Assembly: GCA_903894655.1 (NCBI GenBank)
Contig: CAITQY010000469.1
Coordinates: 1 to 6,045, forward strand
Direction of reading: 5' to 3'
Length of the DNA stretch: 6,045 nucleotides
DNA from: an uncultured Gemmatimonadota bacterium
GTDB lineage: Bacteria > Gemmatimonadota > Gemmatimonadetes > Gemmatimonadales > Gemmatimonadaceae
The notes beneath the pieces were generated by a model. The model did no database searches, was not told the DNA's origin, and worked only from the letters and a program-made list of their open reading frames with translations. Below are positions 1 to 5,224 of this stretch, piece after piece (the first letter of the stretch is position 1; each line of letters begins with the position of its first letter). The position numbers and the translations under genes were made by a program.

Positions 1-2
1 CG

Positions 3-746
3 GGGCGTGATATCGCCGATCTGCTCGTGCGCTTTCAGGCGGTGTTCTTCAAGATCGTCTCCATGGTGATGGTGCTCGCGCCGATCGGTGCCTTCGGCGC
101 GATGGCGTACACGGTGGGCGCGTTCGGACTCAAGACGCTGGTGCCACTCGCGCGTCTCATGCTTGATGTGTACCTCACGATGGCCGTGTTCGTATTCGTG
201 GTGCTTGGCTTGATCTGTCGAGCCTACGGCTTTCGCATCTGGAAATTCATACGCTTTATCAAGGACGAAATTCTGCTGGTGCTCGGGACGTCGAGCTCCG
301 AAGCGGCACTGCCGCGCATGCTGCAGAAGCTGGAACAGTACGGCTGCGCGAAGCCTGTCGTGGGCCTCGTGATTCCCACCGGCTATTCGTTCAACCTCGA
401 CGGCACGAGCATCTACCTGTCGATGGCCACGATCTTCATCGCGCAGGTCTACAAGGTCGATCTGAGCATTTCACAACAGCTCGGGCTGCTCGGCATTCTC
501 ATGCTCACGAGCAAGGGCGCGGCTGGTGTCACAGGCTCCGGGTTTATCGTGCTGGCCAGTACGCTCGCGGCCACCCGCACTGTGCCGGTGGAAGGCGTTG
601 CCCTGCTGCTTGGCGTGGACCGCTTCATGTCGGAAGCGCGGGCGATCACGAACCTGATCGGCAACGGCGTGGCCACGTTGGTGGTGTCGCGCAGCGAAGG
701 CGCGTTCGACGATGCGAAGCGGGAGATCGCGGACGCCAATTTGTGA
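3..746 (+). CDS. dctA: C4-dicarboxylate transporter DctA (DAACS family), C-terminal part; 5' end outside the window
   Basis: This is an inner-membrane symporter that imports succinate, fumarate and malate with cations. The reading frame is open to the left edge, so the gene starts before the window; the GTG at 27 is only an internal valine. About 247 residues are present, against roughly 430 for the full family, so the N-terminal membrane helices are missing. The visible part carries the family hallmarks in order: the serine-rich hairpin LGTSSSEAALPRML (about 279-320), GYSFNLDGTSIYLSMA (about 381-428), SKGAAGVTGSGF (about 510-545), and the C-terminal helix with DRFMSEARAITNLIGNGVAT (about 618-677). 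These match the E. coli DctA sequence as I remember it closely, including substrate- and cation-binding Asn/Asp positions, so it looks functional. The stop codon overlaps the start of the next gene (GTGA), which suggests translational coupling. Identification is firm; the exact substrate preference is inferred from the family. Confidence 0.93.
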   Translation, partial: GRDIADLLVRFQAVFFKIVSMVMVLAPIGAFGAMAYTVGAFGLKTLVPLARLMLDVYLTMAVFVFVVLGLICRAYGFRIWKFIRFIKDEILLVLGTSSSEAALPRMLQKLEQYGCAKPVVGLVIPTGYSFNLDGTSIYLSMATIFIAQVYKVDLSISQQLGLLGILMLTSKGAAGVTGSGFIVLASTLAATRTVPVEGVALLLGVDRFMSEARAITNLIGNGVATLVVSRSEGAFDDAKREIADANL

Positions 747-1102
747 GCACGGTGGACACCGTGGTCCAGATTTTCGGCACGAAAAAAAGTGCCGACACCC
801 GCAAGGCGCAGCGCTTTTTTCAAGAGCGTCGCATCAAGGTGCATTTCTGCGATCTGGCGGAGCGACCGGCGTCGGGCGGTGAACTCAAACGGTTTACGCA
901 GAAGTTCGGCGTGGACGCGATCATCGACCGCACGTCAAAGCGCTTTCTGGATCTCGGGTTGCGTCAGGCGCTGTACGGCGAGGAGCGATGGCTCAGCATC
1001 CTCGCCGATGAACCGATGATTCTGAAACAGCCGCTGATTCGCTTCCAGCACAAAGTGTGCGTGGGCGTGGACGAGAAGCTGTGGAAGGAATGGCTCGCGT
1101 AG
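743..1102 (+). CDS. ArsC/Spx/YffB-like thioredoxin-fold protein lacking the usual active-site cysteine
   Basis: A 119-residue protein of the ArsC/Spx family, whose usual length is 110-120. It starts at GTG 743 inside the dctA stop codon; in-frame GTGs at 752 and 761 are alternatives because no strong ribosome site is visible. The family fold can be followed: a first strand VQIFGTKKSADTRKA (residues 8-22), KFGVDAIIDRTSKRF in the middle, and a late MILKQPLIRF, the stretch that carries the cis-proline and substrate-side arginine in relatives such as E. coli YffB. In ArsC, Spx and YffB the first loop holds a catalytic cysteine (for example GIKNCDTIKKA); here the aligned residue is Ser16 (codon AGT, 788-790). 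The only cysteines are Cys36 and Cys106, neither at the active-site position. Classical arsenate reduction is therefore unlikely. It could be a binding or regulatory homologue. I recall RefSeq entries called ArsC family (seleno)protein with similar sequence, but did not check them. Coupling to dctA may reflect only shared transcription. Confidence 0.8.
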   Translation: MSTVDTVVQIFGTKKSADTRKAQRFFQERRIKVHFCDLAERPASGGELKRFTQKFGVDAIIDRTSKRFLDLGLRQALYGEERWLSILADEPMILKQPLIRFQHKVCVGVDEKLWKEWLA

Positions 1103-1146
1103 TAAGTGGTGCTTTCCGACGCCAGAAGCGACCTGTGGCATGGCGA

Positions 1147-1202
1147 TTGACAGGGATTTACCCGACAAAAGCAGGGGGATATTCCCGATAACCCGTTGGG
1201 TT
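1147..1202 (+). promoter_or_regulatory. Candidate promoter/operator region upstream of the LuxR-type regulator
   Basis: A TTGACA hexamer at 1147-1152 matches the sigma-70 -35 consensus, but no convincing -10 lies 16-18 bases downstream. Immediately after it are two imperfect direct repeats, GGGATTTACCCGA (1153-1165) and GGGATATTCCCGA (1176-1188), identical at 11 of 13 positions and 23 bases apart start to start. Each contains a GGG/CCC dyad. A third dyad, AACCC-GTT-GGGTT, lies at 1190-1202. The arrangement suggests binding sites for a dimeric regulator, possibly the LuxR-type protein encoded just downstream. The repeats are directly visible; their function is inferred. Confidence 0.4.
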
Positions 1203-1226
1203 CCGTCGACGAAGACTGGAGACAAC

Positions 1227-1231
1227 GGAGG
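1227..1231 (+). promoter_or_regulatory. Ribosome binding site fixing the regulator start at 1238
   Basis: GGAGG lies six bases before ATG 1238. The longer reading frame back to TTG 1196 has no comparable site and would place its start in the third dyad of the leader, so 1238 is preferred. Confidence 0.8.
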
Positions 1232-1237
1232 TTAGGT

Positions 1238-2035
1238 ATGCGCACGAGAGTATTGGATGTCTCGCGGCAACCACTGACGGCACGCGTTCTTCCGGTGGAA
1301 TCACCAGACGCATTGGCCGCAGCGCTGCTCAATGACGCTACACGACGACGAGGGGCCCGGTTTACCGGTGAGCCGATTCGGATTGCGGTCCTCGATCGAA
1401 ATCCGCTCATGCGCCAGGCCCTGACGGCGTTGCTGGCTCGTGATCCACGAATCCACCTCGTCGGCGACTCCTGTGATCTCGAGCAGTGCCTCAACTACGC
1501 CACGCATCGCGCGGCACAAGTCGTGTTGCTGTCTGCCGAGCCGGACATAGCGACTGTGATCCGACAGATCAGTGCGCTGGCTGCGCTACCACTCGGGCCG
1601 CACGTCCTCGTGCTCAATGGCCAGCAGCGGCCCGATGAGGTGCTCGAAGCATTCCGCGCCGGCGCGTTCGGCTATTTGCCGTGGAGCGCCTCGGTTACCG
1701 ATCTGATCGAAGCGATCGAGATGGTGGCGGACGGCATGAGCTACGTGCTGCCAACGACCGCAAAGGCGTTGGCGACCGGCCTGCGTGCGTCCCCGCCGGC
1801 CGCCCCCGCACAGGGCGACTCATGTCTCGATGTGCTGAGTGCGCGTGAGCGAACCGTACTCGAGCGTATCGCGCGCGGCTTCAGTGGGCCGGAAGTTGCT
1901 GACCAGCTGGGTATCACGGTGAAAACTGTGGATACCTATCGTCATCGTATTCATGAAAAACTTGGTGTGCATCACCGCAGCGACTACGTGCGGATCGCGA
2001 TCGACCATGACCTGCTGCGCCGAGATCTCACGTAG
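1238..2035 (+). CDS. NarL/FixJ-type LuxR-family regulator with a degenerate (pseudo-) receiver domain
   Basis: A 265-residue cytoplasmic DNA-binding protein. Residues 1-45 form an N-terminal extension, 46-172 a receiver-like domain (IRIAVLDRNPLMRQAL to GMSYVLP), about 173-196 a Pro/Ala-rich linker, and 197-260 a LuxR (GerE) helix-turn-helix: LSARERTVLERIARGFSGPE, then VKTVDTYRHRIHEKLGV. The HTH is typical, with the conserved SxRE, glycine and recognition-helix KTVxxYRxxIxxKL pattern. The receiver has lost its phosphorylation chemistry. The NarL pattern LLDLNMP reads LLSAEPD here, so Ser99 replaces the phospho-acceptor Asp. The DD pair reads D53-R54, the switch Ser/Thr is Asn127, and the conserved Lys of GYLLK is Trp149 (GYLPW). 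It is therefore probably controlled by something other than a histidine kinase, for example ligand, protein partner or its own level. No kinase gene is adjacent. It lies upstream on the same strand of a BON protein and a universal stress protein, which are likely targets or operon partners. Confidence 0.9.
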   Translation: MRTRVLDVSRQPLTARVLPVESPDALAAALLNDATRRRGARFTGEPIRIAVLDRNPLMRQALTALLARDPRIHLVGDSCDLEQCLNYATHRAAQVVLLSAEPDIATVIRQISALAALPLGPHVLVLNGQQRPDEVLEAFRAGAFGYLPWSASVTDLIEAIEMVADGMSYVLPTTAKALATGLRASPPAAPAQGDSCLDVLSARERTVLERIARGFSGPEVADQLGITVKTVDTYRHRIHEKLGVHHRSDYVRIAIDHDLLRRDLT

Positions 2036-2052
2036 GGCTCACGTAGCAGATG

Positions 2053-2068
2053 ACACCGTATGCGGTGT
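2053..2068 (+). terminator. Small hairpin after the regulator gene; weak terminator or operator dyad
   Basis: ACACCG-TATG-CGGTGT is a perfect 6-bp stem with a 4-base loop, beginning 17 bases after the regulator stop and followed by only two more T residues (TT at 2069-2070) before G. It may be a weak terminator or attenuator, or a protein-binding dyad. The short T run makes strong intrinsic termination doubtful. Confidence 0.35.
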
Positions 2069-2072
2069 TTGC

Positions 2073-2103
2073 CCGACATTCTGTCGGTAACGCGACTGAC
2101 AGA
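2073..2103 (+). promoter_or_regulatory. Two overlapping, mutually exclusive hairpins in the BON gene leader
   Basis: CCGACA-TTC-TGTCGG (2073-2087) is a perfect 6-bp dyad. Its right arm is also the left arm of a larger hairpin: TCTGTCGGT (2080-2088) pairs with ACTGACAGA (2095-2103) over 9 bp including one G-U pair, with loop AACGCG. Both cannot form at once. This is the geometry expected of a switch or attenuator, although either dyad could equally be a DNA operator. The pairing is visible; the switching is inference. Confidence 0.35.
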
Positions 2104-2163
2104 CGCCGCGAGGAATCGAACCGATGTTTTGCGACCACCGATGAATTCCCCGCAACACCAAGT

Positions 2164-2167
2164 GGAG
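2164..2167 (+). promoter_or_regulatory. Ribosome binding site fixing the BON gene start at 2174
   Basis: GGAG lies six bases before ATG 2174. Earlier in-frame ATGs at 2060 and 2141 lack such a site, and 2060 lies in the loop of the first leader hairpin. Confidence 0.65.
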
Positions 2168-2173
2168 TTGATT

Positions 2174-2734
2174 ATGCCCAGTCCAATGTCGCCACAGCGC
2201 AGCACACAGGTCTTTCCGCCACTGTCACCACCGTCGTCGGTGACGCGCACGGTGTTCGACAACGGCGTGGAGGCAGAGATCAGCGCGATCGCCGATCGAC
2301 AATGCGTGCCGTGTGACGATAGCGAGTTGCTGGCGGCGTCCGTGCGCGCGCTCCGCGATGCCTTGCATGTGCCGAAGGGCATTGTCGTGAGCGTGCACGA
2401 TGGCATCGTCGTACTCGATGGACGCACCTCGTACTACTACGAGCGGGCGGCGGCGGAGTGCACGGTGCGCTTTCTCGACGGGGTGCGCGCCGTCGAAAAT
2501 CACATCCTGGTGGAGCCGCCGGCGTTGGCCCACGACGTGCACATGCGTATTGCCGACGCGCTGCTTCGCACGGCTGCCGCTGAAGCAACCCAGATCGCGG
2601 TTCACGCCGTCGGCGGCACGGTGATTCTACAGGGCGTCGTCCACTCGCCCGCTGAACACGATGCGGCCGAGCGCGCCGCGTGGAACGTGGAGGGTGTGCG
2701 CTCCGTGATCGACAATCTGATCGTCGGCGCATAG
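2174..2734 (+). CDS. Cytoplasmic protein with two BON domains
   Basis: A 186-residue protein. After a Pro/Ser-rich N-terminus (residues 1-25) there are two BON domains at about 50-115 and 120-186. Each shows the usual pattern: a helix, a strand pair around a glycine (IVVSVHDGIVVLDGRTSYYY; then IAVHAVGGTVILQGVVHS), a second helix starting with ER/AERAA, and a final GVR-VxNxI strand (GVRAVENHILVEP; GVRSVIDNLIVG). BON domains bind phospholipids or other ligands in OsmY and similar osmotic-stress proteins, which are usually exported. No signal peptide or lipobox is visible here, so this one probably stays in the cytoplasm. A CVPC motif (Cys44-Cys47) sits just before the first domain. It lies 138 bases after the regulator, with hairpins between, and 48 bases before the stress protein, so it may be transcribed with both. 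The family call is firm; the role in stress or membrane protection is inferred from context. Confidence 0.85.
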   Translation: MPSPMSPQRSTQVFPPLSPPSSVTRTVFDNGVEAEISAIADRQCVPCDDSELLAASVRALRDALHVPKGIVVSVHDGIVVLDGRTSYYYERAAAECTVRFLDGVRAVENHILVEPPALAHDVHMRIADALLRTAAAEATQIAVHAVGGTVILQGVVHSPAEHDAAERAAWNVEGVRSVIDNLIVGA

Positions 2735-2782
2735 CGGCACCACGTGATGCGCCTCTTCACCTACTTCCTGGCGGATTCGATT

Positions 2783-4084
2783 ATGCCGACCCAAACGCCG
2801 AACGTTCGTAACCTGACCGATTTGCTGCGCACCTTCGAGCCGACGGTCGCTCCTGCGGGACCGATCCTCGTGGCGACCGATTCGTCGCCGGCCTCCGATG
2901 CTGCGTTTCCTATGGCGCGCCTGCTGGCGGCCGCGCTGAACGTGCCAGTGGAAGTGGTGACTGCGATGCAGCCGACGACGGTGCCGACCTATGCGTTCGA
3001 CACTGTGCCGTACCCGATGCTGACCGAGCCACATCTCGTGGAGGGGCGCCAGTCGATGATCGATCGGCAGATGGCGCGCACTGTGCCATCGGCTACTCCA
3101 TGGCCCGTCCGCGTGCGCGTCGGCGAGCCGCTGCATGAAATTGTCGATCATGCCCGCGGCATCGACGCTCGCGTGATCGTGGTGGGTCGTGGCCGACACT
3201 CCACCATTGGCCGGACGCTCGGCGGCGAGTCGGTACTGCGGCTGCTGCAACTCGGCGATACGCCGGTGCTGGCGGTCGAGCCCGGTGTCGAAGCGCTGCC
3301 GAAGCAGGTGGTCCTGGCCACTGACTTCAGCGCCTTCAGTCTCTACGCCGCGCAGGTCGCGAGCAGCATGATCGCTCCGGGTGCGACCGTCCGGCTCGTG
3401 CATGTGGGACCGGTGCTCAGCGACGCCGATGCGACGCTGGGGGAGTACGCTGCAGGCTACACGAAGGAAGCGGAAAAGGGGTTCGCACTGTTGACGGAGC
3501 ATCTCGCTCCGTACGGTTTCACACTGGAAACCGTGACGCTGCATGGTAATCCGTCGGATCGTCTCATCGACTATTGCGATGCGATCAACGCCGATCTTGT
3601 GGTGACCGCCACGCATGGCTATGGCTTCCTGCGTCGCATGGTGCTGGGCAGTGTGACCACGGAGCTGGTCCGTTCGGCGCCCTGCTCGGTGTTGTGTGTG
3701 CCGGGCCGTGCCCGCACCATCGCGGCGGCCCGTGCCAATGCGACCGCGAGACAGCAGACCCGCAGTTATGCGCTCGACGTCCTGGACGATGAGCTCAATG
3801 CGTTTACGACCCGCAACGCCGGACGGACGTGCAGTATTGAAATGGATAGAAATGATTTTGGAGCGCAGTCACTCGGGCACGGTATGCCGATGGTCGGAGC
3901 GACTTATGACAAGCATGATCGCAGCATCTCGCTGATGTTTGGTGCCTCACGCCTGTTGGGTGAGCATCTCAGTCACCGCTTGCAGGGATGCGAGTCGGTG
4001 CACACCATCACAAATGCGGAAGGTCGGGATCAGGTCATGCGCATTGTGCATGACGGTGGTCAGACGCTGATGCTGCTTGACTGA
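2783..4084 (+). CDS. Tandem universal stress protein (UspA x2) with a C-terminal DUF5335-like domain
   Basis: A 433-residue cytoplasmic protein. ATG 2783 is chosen because its context GGATTCGATTATGCC matches that of the BON gene at 13 of 15 bases; GTG 2744 and ATG 2747 are in-frame alternatives that would add 12-13 residues. The first Usp domain (about 26-165) starts GPILVATDSSPASDAAF and ends GDTPVLAVEPG. The second (174-308) starts KQVVLATDFSAFS and ends APCSVLCVPG. Domain 2 keeps most of the nucleotide-binding pattern GxxG-9x-G(S/T) as ATHGYGFLRRMVLGSV, with Ala for the first Gly. In domain 1 it is degenerate (GRGRHSTIGRTLGGES), so the two halves may differ in ATP binding. A further ~110 residues (about 325-433; ELNAFTTRN, IEMDRNDFGAQ, HLSHRLQGCESVHTI) resemble DUF5335 as I recall it, an unverified match. 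Universal stress proteins support survival under starvation, hypoxia or oxidative stress. It is probably the last gene of the regulator-BON-Usp group, ending just before a strong hairpin. Confidence 0.88.
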   Translation: MPTQTPNVRNLTDLLRTFEPTVAPAGPILVATDSSPASDAAFPMARLLAAALNVPVEVVTAMQPTTVPTYAFDTVPYPMLTEPHLVEGRQSMIDRQMARTVPSATPWPVRVRVGEPLHEIVDHARGIDARVIVVGRGRHSTIGRTLGGESVLRLLQLGDTPVLAVEPGVEALPKQVVLATDFSAFSLYAAQVASSMIAPGATVRLVHVGPVLSDADATLGEYAAGYTKEAEKGFALLTEHLAPYGFTLETVTLHGNPSDRLIDYCDAINADLVVTATHGYGFLRRMVLGSVTTELVRSAPCSVLCVPGRARTIAAARANATARQQTRSYALDVLDDELNAFTTRNAGRTCSIEMDRNDFGAQSLGHGMPMVGATYDKHDRSISLMFGASRLLGEHLSHRLQGCESVHTITNAEGRDQVMRIVHDGGQTLMLLD

Positions 4085-4098
4085 TCCACTGGCGGCCG

Positions 4099-4151
4099 CA
4101 CGAATGCACCAACGGCAACCGTCATCGATGGTTGCCGTTGGTGCATTCGTG
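4099..4151. terminator. 22-bp perfect inverted repeat between convergent genes; likely bidirectional terminator
   Basis: The arms at 4099-4120 and 4130-4151 are perfectly complementary over 22 bp, with a 9-base loop (GTCATCGAT). The structure starts 14 bases after the stress protein stop and ends 27 bases before the stop of the minus-strand serine hydrolase, so it lies exactly where two transcripts converge. No T-tract follows on either strand, so it departs from the classical intrinsic terminator. It may still stop or protect the 3' ends of both messages. Confidence 0.7.
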
Positions 4152-4178
4152 AGATCGTCCTACCGCGCCGACCGCCTG

Positions 4179-5084
4179 CTACTTCCACGCCTTGACGATT
4201 GCTTCGCCAATGCGGCCGATCACCGCGTTACCCTCGGCGTCCACCCAATAGCGCGTGTCGGTGTTCTCCTTCGTCAGCACGCAGGCCACCACGCGCGCCG
4301 GCAGGGAAAACACACCACAGTCGGTGCGCGACGCGTCCACATCGCCACTCTTATGCGCGAGGCGTGTGCCGTACGTGTATCGGGCGAGCTTGGAGTCGTC
4401 CTGATTGTTGGCCAGAATGTCCAGCATGGTCGAGTCAGCCAACGGGCTCACGGCTTTGCCCTGCGCCAGCAGCACGAACAGCTGCGCCATTTCATTCGGC
4501 GTGGTCACCCCGAGTCCGTACTTGGCCGAGCTGTCGGGGGCCACACTGGCGATGCGCGTCATCGAACCGCTGTGCACCTTCGTATGCGCGAGGCCCAGCG
4601 CTTCCATCTTCTGCCACACCCGCCGGATCTTGATGCGGTCGAGCACGAGATTGGTGGCCGTGTTGTCGCTCAGCGTACTCATGAGATAGGCCACATCCCA
4701 GAGCCGCAGCGTGAGCGGGGCGCGCAAGTACTGCAGCTGGCCGGCGCCGCCGACTTTATCGATGTCGGTGAGCACGATCGGATCGTCGAGCGTGAGCTGC
4801 TTTTGCTCGGCCAGGTCGAACAGCGTGACGAGAATCGGCACCTTGATCAGCGAGGCGGTGGAGAAGGTCTCGTTACCCCGTTGTTCGAGATGTTCACCGG
4901 TGTCGAGGTTGGTGATGCTGTAGCCGACCACCCCATGGTGTGCCGCTGACAGACTGTCGAGCGTGCGGCGGAGCCCAGCCGATTTCGCACTCTGGGCGCC
5001 GACAGAGTGTGACCAGACGGCGAGCGACATCATGCTCGACAGCGCGAGCGCGGCGGAGGCAAGGCGGCGGGGACGAGCGGGCAT
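4179..5084 (-). CDS. Exported class A beta-lactamase-like serine hydrolase without a visible omega-loop glutamate
   Basis: A 301-residue protein of the class A beta-lactamase / low-molecular-weight penicillin-binding protein superfamily. It starts at the ATG whose complement is 5082-5084, preceded by GGAG at good spacing; the reading frame runs on to 5201 but without a ribosome site. Residues 1-30 are a signal peptide (MPARPRR, hydrophobic LASAALALSSMMSLAV, probable cleavage after VGA), so it acts outside the inner membrane. Active-site motifs are clear: S78-L-I-K81 (nucleophile and base), S139-D-N141, and K245-S-G247. Between SDN and KSG, the region aligning with the omega loop (about 169-196, KVHSGSMTRIASVAP to GVTTP) contains no Glu or Asn, so the Glu166/Asn170 pair that deacylates penicillins in class A enzymes seems absent. 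It may therefore be a slow or non-lactamase acyl enzyme, such as a peptidase or esterase, rather than a resistance enzyme. Length fits the family. It is convergent with the stress protein and divergent from the queD-like gene. Confidence 0.85.
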   Translation of the reverse strand: MPARPRRLASAALALSSMMSLAVWSHSVGAQSAKSAGLRRTLDSLSAAHHGVVGYSITNLDTGEHLEQRGNETFSTASLIKVPILVTLFDLAEQKQLTLDDPIVLTDIDKVGGAGQLQYLRAPLTLRLWDVAYLMSTLSDNTATNLVLDRIKIRRVWQKMEALGLAHTKVHSGSMTRIASVAPDSSAKYGLGVTTPNEMAQLFVLLAQGKAVSPLADSTMLDILANNQDDSKLARYTYGTRLAHKSGDVDASRTDCGVFSLPARVVACVLTKENTDTRYWVDAEGNAVIGRIGEAIVKAWK

Positions 5085-5092
5085 TGGGGAGA

Positions 5093-5096
5093 CTCC
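5093..5096 (-). promoter_or_regulatory. Ribosome binding site fixing the serine hydrolase start at 5084
   Basis: On the minus strand GGAG lies eight bases before the ATG. It places the signal peptide directly at the N-terminus, which supports this start over any upstream codon. Confidence 0.7.
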
Positions 5097-5191
5097 GGCT
5101 AAAGGGTCAGAGGGCGGTCCCCCAGAAATATGCGCGCTGTGCGGGAGCGGCGGCCCGGCGGCGGTGCCGCAATGACGGCCGATTCCGCTAA

Positions 5192-5208
5192 GTTCGAACA
5201 TCTGTTCG
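5192..5208. promoter_or_regulatory. LexA-box-like palindrome upstream of the queD-like gene
   Basis: CGAAC-ATCT-GTTCG (5195-5208) is a perfect interrupted palindrome. It fits the GAAC-N4-GTTC form of the LexA/DinR box known in Gram-positive bacteria. It overlaps the 8-bp palindrome GTTCGAAC (5192-5199). It lies 16 bases before the queD-like start and 110 bases before the divergent serine hydrolase start. The match is visible; binding by LexA or another repressor is inference. Confidence 0.35.
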
Positions 5209-5224
5209 GACAGCGGAGGCGCTG

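Noticed and set aside
782..789. A7G run in the ArsC-like gene as a slippery frameshift site
   Set aside because: The run is out of phase for the A AAA AAG type of -1 slippage (the frame reads ACG AAA AAA AGT), and the frame is intact on both sides with family-like sequence.
1136..1152. Possible sigma-54 promoter (TGGCATG, four bases, TTGAC)
   Set aside because: The -24 GG is present but the -12 element reads TTGA rather than TTGC, so the essential GC is missing.
1196..1237. Longer N-terminus of the regulator starting at TTG 1196
   Set aside because: There is no ribosome site, and a strong GGAGG fixes ATG 1238.
2060..2173. Longer N-terminus of the BON protein starting at ATG 2060
   Set aside because: No ribosome site precedes it, the codon lies in a hairpin loop, and the added residues show no signal peptide or domain pattern. 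ATG 2174 has GGAG at proper spacing.
2627..3616. Long minus-strand open frame (329 codons) opposite the stress protein gene
   Set aside because: It is rich in His and Arg with no recognisable domain, and lies antisense to a well-supported Usp gene. It is a shadow of GC-rich codon use.
4077..4949. Long plus-strand open frame (290 codons) opposite the serine hydrolase gene
   Set aside because: It runs through the 22-bp hairpin and lies antisense to a gene with clear SxxK, SDN and KSG motifs; its composition (His, Arg, Gly) is typical of a shadow frame.
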